Both the position numbers and the translations under genes were made by a program. Source: Aradus depressus (taxonomy: Eukaryota; Arthropoda; Insecta; Hemiptera; Aradidae). From it: a stretch of 64,000 nt of DNA. The stretch covers positions 17,471,601 to 17,535,600 of the forward strand of contig OY759225.1 of NCBI GenBank assembly GCA_963662175.1. Direction: 5' to 3'. The notes below the pieces were generated by a model that saw nothing but the letters and a program-made list of their open reading frames with translations, did no database searches and had not been told where the DNA came from. Shown here in pieces: positions 54,691 through 64,000 of this stretch; the first letter of the stretch is position 1; every line of letters begins with the position of its first letter.

Positions 54691-55317
54691 AACAATTAAT
54701 ATTTCATTTAAACGTTAAATTATCTTTGTTTATTTTATTGAATTATTTTTTTATGTTTCTGTTTGTCCTTTTTAAGTTGATCTAGAGAAATAAATGGATA
54801 AAATCGATAGTTTCAATTAAATATTTTAAACGAATAAACTTCAACTCAAAATCATCTATGAAGGGAAACATCGATAGCAAAACCATCGCCAATCGATGCA
54901 CATCCTTACTGGTTATCTGAGCGTAGTAGGCAACAACATCTCTGCGTATGTATCATCTAGGGCACCTACCTCTACCATGGTTGAGTGTGTTGTCATTGGT
55001 GTTAGCAGTGTTTACATGATTGATTAAGGCCAGGCAAACAAAGAGGTTTTCTTATTATAAATTTGTGAAAATTTATAAATTTATTGAGGAAAATTTAGGT
55101 TGAGCAAAATTATAGGATAAGGTAACTAGGATACTAGCAAAGTAGACATATATTATATTATTTAAAAAGTCGTTGGTGAATCATCTGAAATTTACTACCC
55201 CAGCTTGAATTAATCAATTAAGTGTTCACTCTCCCTCTAAAACTAATCGAGGCTAAAAATTAATAGTTTTTCTCATTTTTTTTATTAAACTATAATAATA
55301 TATATATGGTGCGGTGA
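54691..55317. other. Unassigned; shared repeat 55045-55160 and family A end 55165-55260
   Basis: 55045-55160 matches 30960-31075. 55165-55260 is a minus-strand family A terminus (ttggtgaatcatctgaa ... gaattaatcaattaagtg). Confidence 0.5.
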
Positions 55318-55625
55318 ATTTTACACCTAGGGACCTAAGGATCCAGTGCTCTTATCCCTTCCCTAGAAGCGCTGGGCTTCCCCCTTATTATATTACCTAT
55401 ATGTTTACGCTAACTAAACCAAGCCCTACATGAAGTGCTCAGTCTCCCAGTTTCCTTAATGAACCTGAGAATGCTCTCGTGGTCCAATCTTCTAAAATCC
55501 TCCTCTGTGATTACAACTTTGCCAAAAATGAGAAATCTCGTTCGTGCGTATCCCTAGCATATACCCAGGAAGTGTGCCACCGACTCGTCTTCCTCCCCAC
55601 ATCTATCACAGGTAGGACTGTCCTT

Positions 55626-56208
55626 TTTTTTTTTTTTTTTTTTTTGTGCGGAGGGAGGTGAAAAAACCTTTAATAGGCGAACATATGACAAGATGACAGT
55701 AGTCACTGGACAGTGTGAGAGTCTCCCTGATTGGGCCTACTCACTAAAAAACACATCCTTGTATCCTCTCCTGCCTCATTATCCCCGTGGAACCGCCATC
55801 ACGCATTACTTCACGGGGGAGGCTCTAGCTGACGCTCTCCCTCAAAGACAACTAAGCATTACTCAATTCCACGCTTCTCCATCTCTCGGAGCTTCCTGAG
55901 GACTTCCGCAGCATACCCGCCGACCGCAGTCCACTTCTCCTGCGACTCCAGCATGCAGCTCACTAGGGTCTCCGGCATGAGCGTCTCACCTAGAACTCTT
56001 TCGAGCTCATGACGCTCCTCGCTGAAGCGAGCACACTGGAAGAATATGTGCTCAACATCTTCCCTTGCTCCGCAGCAGTGTGGACAGTCCGGGTCTTCTA
56101 CTCGTTTAAATCTGAACAGGTATGCCCGGAAACACCCGTGCCAGACAGCAGTTGGGTCAGGTAGTACCCTACTTCACCGTGGGGCCGGTTTACCCACTTC
56201 TCAATATC
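55626..56208 (-). mobile_element. Short R1-clade insertion, 11-bp TSD
   Basis: GGACTGTCCTT is duplicated at 55615-55625 and 56209-56219. A T-run at 55626-55645 is the poly(A) tail. The 583-bp insert holds the last ~110 codons of ORF2 and a ~210-bp 3' UTR. Confidence 0.93.
55859..56205 (-). pseudogene. R1-clade ORF2 C-terminus
   Basis: Minus strand reads HGCFRAYLFRFKRVEDP, then a knuckle DCPHCCGAREDVEHIFFQC, ARFSEERHELERVLGE and a Trp-containing end to the stop at 55859-55861. The HGCF..YL..F plus CCHC pattern parallels the intact knuckle at 27084-29528, so both are R1-type but different families. One frameshift lies just before HGCF (near 56148). Confidence 0.85.
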
Positions 56209-56520
56209 GGACTGTCCTTGACTCCTACAGTGTGTAGGTGTCTATTGAACGGACCGTGTCCTGTGAGAGCTCCTTTTGAGGTTCAGGATCCCATCCTTCA
56301 ACACCTTGGACTCCCCTCCCAGGAACATCTTCCTGTCTACACGTGGTTTTTTCTCTCCACGTACTCTCCAAAAGATCTTTAGTCCACTCTTTACTCCGGG
56401 TTCGGTATGCCTCCCGAGATATTCCTAATACTCAGGTCCCATGAAGGGTTTACTTGAACCTTCCTCGGCCAGTCGGTCTGCCTCCTCGTTTACCTGAATT
56501 ATTGGGATCTTCTTTAACTC

Positions 56521-57460
56521 TCCAGATATACAAAGTATAGAGGAAGTTATGCAATCGGTTAGAAATTCGATTATGAGTTTTGAAAATGAAAAAAAAAATT
56601 ATCTCATTGTACAGCGTTATTTTGAGAGTAGACATTCTTATACCCAGTAATGACAGTATGAAATAATTTTGAGAAGAGGGAGAGCGAGTGATCTATAAGC
56701 GGTATAGTGTTGCTATGAGTTACGATTTAAAAATTGTATACATTCCTTATAGACATTTAGTTTACATTCTTCGGGGCTCAATAACTTTTGTTGCATTAAT
56801 CATATATATAAAGCTGAAAATGTCTGTGCGTTGTACCGCTATAACTCACGAACGGCTTGATGGATTTGATTAATTTTTTTTTTAATTTGTTCGTCTGTGG
56901 AAGGTTATAGGCGTATTAGTACCTCAATATCTGGTCCATCCCAGCATCCACCCACGCAATCTTTGTAACTCAAAAATCACTGCAATGATTTATGAGGAAT
57001 CTTTTTGAATAGATAAGTTTTATCTACCGGAAGGTTAAGGTCTATTTTTTAATCAACCCCTGGTCCATCCCAGCATCCACTCACGCAATCTTTGTAACTC
57101 GAAAACCATTGCAACGATTAATGAGAAATTTTTTTGAATAAATTAGTTTTAGCTCCAAAGCTAGCGTTACTACAGTTGAAGGACTATAAGCGTTATTCCG
57201 TATGAATAATTGAAAATTATAACATCATGAATGTACTGTCGAGGAACTGAATAGCCTTATAGGAGATATTGGGAGAAAAGTCAAAGTTCCCCGGGCAACG
57301 CCGGGTATTACTGCTAGTCCTGTCTAAAATCTGAGGACTTTAAGCGATTGGAAATTTTATTGGGAACAATTTTGGTAAGAATTAATTTTTCGATAGGACT
57401 AATTGTTTTCGGGTAAATCAAGGAAACGTCTAAAAATATGTGTTTCAACACGTATCAGGG
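56521..57460 (+). repeat. Dispersed repeat family C, split by a Helitron
   Basis: 56521-56799 plus 57318-57460 align with the complement of 60640-60975: tatacaaagtatagaggaag, gtgatctataagcggtatag, ataacttttg, then aatctgaggactttaagcga and gataggactaattgttttcg. Confidence 0.85.
56800..57317 (+). mobile_element. Nonautonomous Helitron, uninterrupted copy
   Basis: TC start (TCATATATATAAAGCTGAAA) after A (56799), hairpin CCCGGGCAACGCCGGG near the end, and CTAG at 57314-57317 before T. The family C relative at 60800 supplies the unoccupied site. Sister of 37414-42998. Confidence 0.93.
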
Positions 57461-57462
57461 TC

Positions 57463-57573
57463 CGGGAAACCAGTATTTAATAAACGATATTGGTGCTACG
57501 GTAGGTTATAGGACCTCGTCACTCGCCGGAGCGATCGGTTCGGTCCTCTAACCTACCTTATCGGCGTTTCCCG
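57463..57573. other. Compact two-tier hairpin of unknown nature
   Basis: An outer CGGGAAAC/GTTTCCCG pair (57463-57470 with 57566-57573) encloses an inner 16-bp stem GGTAGGTTATAGGACC/GGTCCTCTAACCTACC (57500-57515 with 57542-57557, one mismatch) and a GC-rich loop. It is GC-richer than its surroundings and single-copy here. It could be a structured RNA or a tiny MITE. Confidence 0.5.
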
Positions 57574-58064
57574 AGAGAGCTCTGTTAAGGGTAAATTTAC
57601 CACCCGCCTTTTGATAACATGTGAGTCATATTTATGTAAACTAAATCAGAATGGGGGAGGGATAAATAAGGAACGCCCATATATGAATATGTATGTTGTC
57701 TATAACATAACGGGTAGCATATGTGGTGGGTAGGTTAGCCCTCCCCCTTGGGAGATGTTGCGGGGTGTCATCCTCGAGCTCATGGTCCCACAGTGGATGA
57801 CACAATATGTCATGGAGTCACATCTGGATCTGCGGTCTGTGTAGTCTCCTTTCATCTCCTTACAAACTATTTTTCAATAGGTCATTTCACATGATTCCGC
57901 AGATTGAGGATCAATGATAAAAAATGTATATACATTGTAATTATTAAAATATTCTAGAATTAATTATTATTTTTTAAGAAAAGAATATACAATATACAAC
58001 AATAGTGTTGATTTTTCGTATGAAAACATCTAAAATGTAGAAGTTTTCATAAAGACAGCTGTAA
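57574..58064. other. Unassigned
   Basis: 57730-57850 is GC-richer (ccctcccccttgggagatgt) without coding hallmark. Confidence 0.35.
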
Positions 58065-58163
58065 CAGCCCCGCCGCAACATATATCAGTGCCCTAGGCGA
58101 AAATCTACCTTGCACCCTCTTGTGAGGAGAGAAAATTTCAATAATAAAAAAAAAAAAGTTATA

Positions 58164-58300
58164 AAAAATTTTTTTAATGTTCAAATTTATTATAAAAAAA
58201 AAAAAAATATATATATATACTATATATAAAAAATTTTTTTAATGTTCAAATTTATTATAAAAAAAAAAAAAATATATATATATACTATATATAAAAAAAT
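58164..58300. repeat. ~66-bp tandem duplication
   Basis: ttttttaatgttcaaattta, an A-run, atatatatatactatatata occurs twice in succession. Confidence 0.88.
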
Positions 58301-58325
58301 TATAAAAACAACATATATTATCATA

Positions 58326-58634
58326 ATGGTGGACAAAATTCTGAAACCTTGTAATCTTACAGGAAATGATTTGCTGATTACGAATAAACCCTTGAATGAG
58401 TTTTTGCTGAAATACATCAAAAACCCTCACTTTTCTACCTTCTTTTCAAAATTACAAGAAGAGGATTCATTGTATCAAAAGCTTTCTGAAACAAAAATTA
58501 CAGCCAATGAAATTCCACGTCAAATGAGACTCTTTGTACAATCAATAGCACACCATTCAATGTTTTTAAACCTAAACGGCAATAATAATTTGATAAGTAG
58601 TTTAATATGGCACATGGTTCGGAATGTTACTTAA
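58326..58634 (+). CDS. Unrecognised ORF, 102 residues
   Basis: The frame starts MVDKILKPCNLTGNDLLI at 58326 and ends HMVRNVT at 58634. Composition is ordinary for a protein (mixed charge, LLITNKPLNEFLLKYIKNPH, SLYQKLSETKITANEIPRQM), unlike the low-complexity frames nearby. I recognise no domain, signal peptide or membrane segment. It is followed immediately by a mariner fragment, so it may be a host-gene exon, a captured piece or part of an element. Upstream in-frame codons lie in AT-repeat DNA, so I prefer this Met over the earlier one at 58242. Confidence 0.35.
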   Translation: MVDKILKPCNLTGNDLLITNKPLNEFLLKYIKNPHFSTFFSKLQEEDSLYQKLSETKITANEIPRQMRLFVQSIAHHSMFLNLNGNNNLISSLIWHMVRNVT

Positions 58635-58654
58635 TCCTCTGAGCGTCTAGATTA

Positions 58655-58945
58655 GCAAAACTTGCTCAACATTAGATGGTTGGACGATTAACATTACGAG
58701 ATGGAGCTGAGACAGACGACGGAGTGCAACGCCGTTTGCATGAAGCAATCCGAAAAACGACCTGTTTTATGGCAAAACAATTCAACAATTTTCACCTGCT
58801 CACACTTCATTGCTTGTTCGTGAATTTTCGGCCAAAAACATCACTATAATAGAAACTATCATCCATATTCGCCTGTCATGGCTCCGTGTGACTTTTTTCT
58901 GTTCCCAACAATAAAGAGAACCTTAAAGGGCCGTCGTGTGGTACA
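58655..58945 (+). pseudogene. mariner transposase scrap
   Basis: In shifting frames the plus strand gives AHTSLLVREFSAKNITI and SPVMAPCDFFLFPTIKRTLKGRR. The first is the region around the second catalytic Asp (DNA.PAH), the second holds MAPCDFFLFP with the last Asp of the DD34D triad. Stops and frameshifts are numerous; only the C-terminal half is present. Confidence 0.82.
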
Positions 58946-59084
58946 CAAGTTGTACATATTATTTTGAGTAATTAGATAACATAAATGTTTAACAAGTTAT
59001 TTCTTTTCAATTGTTTAAATATTAAACCTATTGAAAACCTATGGACAGTATATTTTCCGAATCATATGGTACAAAGACGAATCT

Positions 59085-59220
59085 ACAATGGGAGTCCTAA
59101 ATTTGTATTCACAAATCATTAACGGGCAACTTCCCATCCGAAGGACGGCGTGCTCAACGTTCTTTCGCCTCCTAGATAATAAACATAGCCGGGTTTTTTA
59201 TTCGCAATCTTGATCTCAAT
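59085..59220 (-). repeat. SINE-A fragment, degraded
   Basis: atgggagtcctaaatttgta, then cccatccgaaggacggcgtg and cagataataaac-like text, then a decayed B-box side. Ends missing. Confidence 0.75.
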
Positions 59221-59471
59221 AGGATAGCACGGTGTTTTTTGTTTGTTTTGTTTTTTTAACACAAAACCAATCCAATTCCTAGTATAGAGTACTAAAGCAG
59301 AAAGATAAGTCTATTATGATTCTATGACGGATCTTCTTCTAAAAAAACTCCTTCCCCATATTATTTTTCTTCATTCCAGTTTCCTTCCTATTTAACTCTA
59401 CTTCTCAGTTCGAGTTAGTGTGTTGCACTCGGAACTTGGAAAGGTGAAGCGTAGCGTGTTCATTTCAGTAT

Positions 59472-59627
59472 GCCGCCATAATTGGGCGTGTGGAATTTTT
59501 TCATCAAATAGGATGATGCAAAAAGTGCTAAATGTACATTGTGCAAAGTTTTATTTAAAACTAGTTCCCAAACATCCAATTTAAGGAATCACCTCTTGAG
59601 GTCTTTGGTGAATAATTAAAACCTAAA
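59472..59627 (+). pseudogene. BED zinc-finger scrap (hAT N-terminus)
   Basis: Plus strand from ATG 59470: MPP, stop, LGVWNFFIK, stop, DDAKSAKCTLCKVLFKTSSQ then TSNLRNHLLRS. VWNFF..DD...KC.LC and the SNL..HL form a BED finger with Cys-X2-Cys and the first His. Two stops and loss of the last ligand make it inactive. It is on the strand opposite to the C-terminal domain at 59691-59984, so they come from different elements. Confidence 0.75.
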
Positions 59628-59690
59628 TAATTAAACCTAACCTATTATCATAATATATCTGAAAAAATGATTGAAAGATATCAAATTGTA

Positions 59691-59984
59691 TCAATTTTTG
59701 GAAAAATTCAATTGTATTTTTCGGGCTTTAGCATTAGCAAATTCTTCAATTACATCCTTGAAATTTATGTTGTTGGCCAGTTCGTTTTCTATTGCAAGAA
59801 CAGCAAAAGCATGGAGTCTTTCTTGTGTCGTAGTTGATCTTAAATATGTTTTTATTAATTTCAATTTGCTAAAACTCCTTTCGCAACTGGCTACTGATAC
59901 TGGAATCGTTAAAAGTATGCGTAACGCAATCCACAAGTTCGTGAATAAGTCGCAAGTATTAGTTTTTTTTTTCAATTCTTTCAA
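59691..59984 (-). pseudogene. hAT transposase C-terminal dimerisation domain
   Basis: 97 codons with LWIALRILLTIPVSVASCER, SFSKLKLIKTYLRSTTTQER and LHAFAVLAIENELANNINF. The PVS.AS.ERSFSKLKLIK.YLRS...Q.RL..LA...IE pattern is the hAT C-terminal (hATC) domain, which holds the dimer interface and the last catalytic region. The frame is clean but the N-terminal BED finger and RNase H fold are absent. The 3' terminus (60074) follows about 90 bp away, as expected. Confidence 0.88.
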
Positions 59985-60081
59985 TCAAGGTCAAAGAGTC
60001 AACAACTCTTGTGCCCCTAACATCGAGGCGCCCTAAGAGATCGCCCTTCCCGCCCCGCCGTTCCGGCGGGGCTGGCTGTTA

Positions 60082-60284
60082 GGACGTTAATTAATAAATT
60101 AGTGAATATGAATGTAGAAGAAACGAAAATTTTTTTATTTGGTTCAGCACAAAAAGCGCTATTCACAATTATGTCTTGACCTGTCAACCAAATAAGAAAA
60201 TACCTTTAGAATAAATTAAACATTTTGGCAAATTTAGAAAAATTTGATGACATCTCAGAATTATATATTATATTTTAGAAGAAA
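60082..60284. other. Unassigned
   Basis: AT-rich; nothing recognised. Confidence 0.4.
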
Positions 60285-60410
60285 TCCAAATGAAATAATT
60301 ATTAATTGAATTTTTTTAAAATACGTGCACTTTCTTCTAAATTGCATGTCATAAAATTTCTATATACCTACATATTTTATTAGGGACCTTTTCGGAAACT
60401 TGTTTATTTT
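60285..60410 (+). repeat. Second diverged relic of the LTR family
   Basis: gaaataattattaattgaat, acgtgcactttcttctaaat and ttagggaccttttcggaaac align with 46820-46930 and with the 42112-42910 LTR. Truncated. Confidence 0.7.
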
Positions 60411-60419
60411 AATTTGGAA

Positions 60420-60975
60420 TGAAAAGATCTATGTTTTAACTTAGATCTGAATAGATTTTGATCGAAATCGAACGAAAATTGAGACCACTTTCCTCCGGGA
60501 TCTAACTGCATTTTACAAGATACAGTTTATGTTTATGACTTAATCAAAAATCTTTTCAAATAATAGTTGTAGAGATTATTAAAATACATAACTTATATGA
60601 AATAACATTTTTCACAGGTCGTCCAATTTTTGAGATAAATGCCGAAAACCATCTTGTAATATATTTTTGAAACACATATTTTTAGACGTTTCCTTGATTT
60701 ACCCGAAAACGATTAGTCCTATCAAAAAATTTATTGTTACCAAAATTGTTTCTTATAAAATTTCCAATCGCTTAAAGTTCTCAGATTTGAGATAGAATTA
60801 ATATGACAAAAGTTATAGAGCCCCTAATAATGTCTATAAGGAATATATTTAAGTAATTTTTAATCGTAACTCATAGCAACGCTATACCGCTTACAGATCA
60901 CTCTCTCTCCCTCTTGATTTTTTCTCATTTTCAAAATTCATAATCGAATTTCTGACCGATTGCATAACTTCCCCT
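60420..60975 (-). repeat. Dispersed repeat family C, uninterrupted
   Basis: Minus-strand counterpart of 56521-57460 without the Helitron. It also shares 60505-60560 with 26365-26410 and 9930-9960. Confidence 0.85.
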
Positions 60976-62311
60976 ACACTTTGTATAACTGGAGAATTAA
61001 AGAAGATTCCAATTATTTTTGATAATGATTCTGTCCAGTTGGGTTCCAGATTGGTCAAGCTGATCCACTGAGGAGGGTGTCTGAGGGTAGATCATTTTGT
61101 TTTCAGTCCGAGTGCTCCGTCCTCTCTCAGTATGCCCCTTATAGATCACACATTTGCTATCCCTCCCTTTCTTGTTTTCCACCAATTTGCTGCTGAATTT
61201 TCCACCCTCTGACACATTGTCTTATGTCGTCATCATTCTCTCTCTCTCTCCCCTCTCTCTCTCTCTCTCTCTATTCCTATCCGGAAAAATGTTGCTATTC
61301 TTGAAATAAAATTGTTGATTTCTCAGACTTAGAAAAAGATTTTATAGTAGATAAAAATGTAATCAACTTTACAAAGAAGGAAATGGAGACATGGTACAGG
61401 TCTTAATTAAGCCCCCTACTCATGAAAATATCAAGTCCCCATGAATCCAGGCTGTGATTAAGGCGGAAGGGAACTGAAAAGTCCTGTATTCGTATAATCC
61501 ATTTGCTCGCTAGCCAGATATTTTGTTTACACTTCTGCAGTTGAATCTTAATTATTAGGACAAGAACAAAAATAAATAAATAAAGAAAAAAATAAAGAAA
61601 GAAAGAAAGAAAAAAAATATATATATTAATGTCATATAAAAAGAAAACTTTAATAAAGTCACATGTTTGTTCAATTTGTATAATTTTAACGATGTTTGGT
61701 TAAATGTACGGAAGAAAATACCTGTTTTCGTGAAGATTTATTGGTATGGATAAGAATTATTTTAACAAAGGACGAAGTACGTTCCAACCTCCATAGTTAC
61801 AGAAATTCAGACAAACATTTAATGTGAAGACGTAATTAAACAATGACTCAATGTTATTTTTGATTGGTTTCATTTTTAGTGTTTTTTTATTGATTTTCTG
61901 TATTTTTTTCTGCCGACGTGTGATATTTATGGCAAATCGTTAGCCAGGGGCTCTGTCTGTCTGTCAACTGTGCATTTTGAAGTTTTAATCCCATTTGGTT
62001 ACAACAAAAAATATTAGTGCAATATAAATCACTCTTTCTAGCGTGGAATGTCATCATGGCTTCAGATTTCATCAATGAAAACCTGCAGATAGTTTGTGCA
62101 GCGGCACAGCTAGGCATTGGTTGAGAAGAGCAACCAGGAATCGGTCAGGAATTGGCTGAAAGAACAGCCAGGAAGTTTTCAAAGGGTGGGAGATGGAAAC
62201 GAAATTATATTCATATATCGTTATTCTGTGTATATTCTCTTTTTAAAATTGATTTATATGTATTCATCATTAGAGAAAGACGTATTGGTACTTATATTTT
62301 TTACTTTCATG
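60976..62311. other. Unassigned; CT microsatellite 61240-61271
   Basis: A (CT)n tract is at 61240-61271. A 72-codon minus frame (60997-61215) and a 76-codon frame (61887-62117) have no recognisable motif, and I do not call them. Confidence 0.35.
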
Positions 62312-62996
62312 CATGGCCCCCACATTGGATTGCGGGCCCTGTAACCAGCATCAGGGTCGGGCCCCCCATCTCATAGTCATGTGCTATATTATAATTACAT
62401 GGTTATTTTTTAACCCTTTTACAATTTTATTTAAACTAAAAATAGATTGTAAGGTATAATTAATGTTACAGTATCAGTTAGATTAATAAACTAAACTTTA
62501 TTGATTAAATTATTTCACACATCAATTGCTACCGTGATTATATCATTTACTTTTATTTTACTGAAATTAACGTTTAAATTTTTAGATTTCTTTGACTCAC
62601 TAACATTAAAATAAAAATTGACAAAAACTAGTATTACGATCTAAAAAAAAATAACATTAAGATCTCTAAAAATTACGATGTTTGTGTGTGTTTAATACAC
62701 TGGCTACAACAAAAGCTTACTTATAGCCTAACTGCCCTAAATTATCATAGCTTTCCTAGCTTTCTTTTGACTAAATTTATCAATAACATCTGAAAAGTCA
62801 ATAGTTTTGGCCAATTCATTTTCAATTGCCAATATTGCCAGATGGTTGAGACGAGTTTGGCTTTAATTATACTAAATTTTCTTATAATTATATATTTGGC
62901 CTTTTCAAACTATGATCCCTTGCAAAATCTACTAAAATAAAAAAATAAAAAGAACTAACCAAAGTTGCACCAGCGCCACCCTTGTGGGGGCCATGT
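62312..62996 (-). mobile_element. hAT remnant with GC-rich inverted ends
   Basis: catggcccccac (62312) and its complement gtgggggccatg (about 62984-62995) are inverted, resembling hAT ends. The interior keeps a transposase scrap on the minus strand. No clean 8-bp duplication seen, so boundaries are approximate. Confidence 0.5.
62740..62870 (-). pseudogene. hATC scrap
   Basis: Minus strand reads LNHLAILAIENELAKTIDF, SDVIDKFSQKKARKAM, parallel to LHAFAVLAIENELANNINFKDV and EEFANAKARK at 59691-59984. It is the end of the same transposase family; the ERSFSKLK part is lost. Confidence 0.75.
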
Positions 62997-63267
62997 GATG
63001 TATCTTTAGTATAAGAACTATTAAGTCAACACTCAGAAGCATAAAGTATACTGTTCTTTCATTCATAGTAATTTATGGAATTAAAACTCATTATAGTTTG
63101 TTATCGTGAATATTACATCACGGATAGATGCGAAAATTTTTTTTGATTCCAATATTTTCCTTGGATTTTACAGTGACAAGGATATACAAGAAGCCCTCTT
63201 GTAAAATTAGCAAATACAAAATAGCTATGAAATCCAAATATGAAAATTAATTATAATTAATTTTCAT
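62997..63267. other. Unassigned
   Basis: 63240-63262 aattaattataattaatt is self-complementary. Otherwise nothing. Confidence 0.4.
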
Positions 63268-63325
63268 ATTTATTGCTTGCTGTAGCTTCACAAATAATTA
63301 TTTGTGAGGCTACAGCAAGCAATAA
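63268..63325. repeat. 58-bp hairpin
   Basis: ttattgcttgctgtagc and gctacagcaagcaataaa flank a second self-complementary core cacaaataattatttgtg. A cruciform-prone palindrome; function unknown. Confidence 0.85.
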
Positions 63326-63394
63326 ATAATAATTTTATTAAATAAAATAATATGAACTTCTTTATTTAAATAAGTATTCTTACACTAAGGAAAT

Positions 63395-63593
63395 CAAACT
63401 TTGCTCCATGTGCAATAACAAGCAAGATGAAGATGTGTTTCACTTTATTGCCGTATACCCCATCTTAAAAGAATTTCTTTTTATTTATTTTAGTAAAGCA
63501 GAGTTAAGCTATGTTCAGTTTATTGAATATCTAAATGGGCGAAATTACAAAAGTTTAATTAACTATTGCAAAACCGCCTGGAATTATATATGA
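63395..63593 (+). pseudogene. Non-LTR retrotransposon C-terminal scrap
   Basis: The frame reads LCSMCNNKQDEDVFHFIAVY then PILKEFLFIYFSKAELSYVQ and FIEYLNGRNYKSLINYCKTA. C-X2-C...H-X3/4 followed by P(I/L)L.E is the terminal knuckle of many RT proteins, but the last Cys is Tyr here. The reading frame is cut at 63591 by the MITE that follows. RT is not present in the window. Confidence 0.65.
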
Positions 63594-63973
63594 GGAGTTT
63601 GGAGCCAGAGCGGACCAACTGGTTGAAACTGAACAGGTAGAAAATGGCAATTGAAAATTGAGTACATTTTGTTTATCTCCATAAATGGGTCCCAAATATT
63701 TATTTATATTTGAAATTTTAGAATAGTATTGGATGAGTGATCCCTTTTTGTGTTCTATAAAGTTTTTGAAGGCCGTATGATCCATTGTGACTTTGAAAAT
63801 ATATGCACAATATACTTGTGGACTAAACTTAAAGTGCTGCTATCTATCACTGAAGTGAAGAAACTAAGTGATCCACACTGGTTTTGAAAAAGGGAACCTA
63901 TGCCAACATCAGGATGGTAATAACTCATTTTCCGAAAAATTGTGGGTTGGTCCGCTCTGGCTCCAAACTCCTC
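63592..63973. mobile_element. MITE inserted into the RT tail
   Basis: GAGGAGTTTGGAGCCAGAGC at the left and its complement ending at 63973 are inverted ends extending through ggaccaac (28 bp, perfect). ATAT borders both sides (63588-63591 area and 63974-63977), a possible short target duplication. The interior has no ORF of note. Confidence 0.82.
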
Positions 63974-64000
63974 ATATTTGAGTTGGTTTCAGAATTTAAT

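Larger units (their letters stand above)
55318..56520 (-). pseudogene. RNase H-type non-LTR retrotransposon 3' part, split by an R1-type insertion
   Basis: Joining 56520-56209 to 55625-55318 on the minus strand gives, in order: IPIIQVNEEADRLAEEGSS (end of an RNase H domain with its E.ADRLA motif), linker, PFNRHLHTVGVKDSPTCDRC with GEEDESVAHFLGIC (zinc knuckle), and the tail VITEEDFRRLDHESILRFIK, ETGRL. This is the C-terminal region of an RNase H-bearing non-LTR element of the jockey/I/Loa group. Frameshifts and stops make it dead. An AT run at 55296-55306 is a remnant of its 3' tail. The RT is missing. Confidence 0.8.
58065..60074 (-). mobile_element. hAT element with C-terminal transposase, composite
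   Basis: CAGCCCCGCCG at 58065 and its complement ending at 60074 are inverted ends. GCTGTAA (58058-58064) and GCTGTTA (60075-60081) flank it, close to an 8-bp hAT duplication. It contains the hAT dimerisation domain on the minus strand but also a mariner scrap, a BED-finger scrap on the plus strand and a SINE fragment, so it is a mosaic of later insertions. Confidence 0.65.

Noticed and set aside
58242..58325. Upstream Met for the ORF ending at 58634
   Set aside because: The added residues translate an A-run and an ATAT tract that is part of a tandem duplication.

Overview
The window is animal nuclear DNA, almost certainly from an arthropod and most likely an insect. It is AT-rich and shows no operons, ribosome binding sites or dense coding. 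It carries R1-, jockey- and RTE-type non-LTR retrotransposons, a Penelope-like element, Helitrons, Transib, hAT, pogo/Tigger and mariner remnants. One tRNA-derived SINE family ends in CCTAA repeats, which is the insect telomere unit read on the other strand. I recognise no host protein-coding gene; nearly everything identifiable is mobile DNA, much of it nested.

Layout. 0-9 kb: copies of the SINE (called SINE-A here), one inside a 404-bp tandem duplication; an hAT MITE with an 8-bp target duplication; a decayed Penelope-like element whose GIY-YIG nuclease end is triplicated, followed by a hammerhead-ribozyme-like motif. 9-15 kb: a 5'-truncated jockey-type element, a GC-richer block with no repeat signature (11.9-12.2 kb), an R1-like 3' end, and a repeat module also present inverted at 4.0-4.65 kb. 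15-19 kb: three foldback elements of about 0.5-1 kb, one with hammerhead-like motifs in its arms. 19-26 kb: SINE debris, an RTE-type tail, a Tigger MITE and a Helitron. 26.9-29.5 kb: the largest RT gene, a 5'-truncated R1-clade element with poly(A) and a 15-bp target duplication, broken by two stop codons. 30-37 kb: a second SINE family, a 99-bp tandem array and BED-finger hAT debris. 37.4-43 kb: a Helitron split by an LTR element. 43-46 kb: a Transib inside a SINE inside older repeat DNA. 47.3-52.4 kb: a second copy of the LTR element in opposite orientation. 52-64 kb: Tigger, palindromes, a non-LTR element split by another, a Helitron, an hAT element with C-terminal transposase, and at the edge a MITE inside an RT tail.

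Three things stand out. (1) A pair of full-length LTR retrotransposons (37887-42910 and 47295-52373) whose only substantial ORF is a ~400-residue coiled-coil protein. They have no pol, 4-bp target duplications and nearly identical LTRs in the second copy, so they look recently mobile but dependent on another element. (2) A short Transib element (44486-45903) with CGGCG target duplications and terminal CACAGTG heptamers followed, 23 bp further in, by nonamer-like sequence, closely resembling the RAG recombination signal; it keeps a C-terminal transposase fragment. (3) Hammerhead-like motifs beside the Penelope remnant and in both arms of a foldback element. All names come from reading motifs and termini by eye; no database search was possible.
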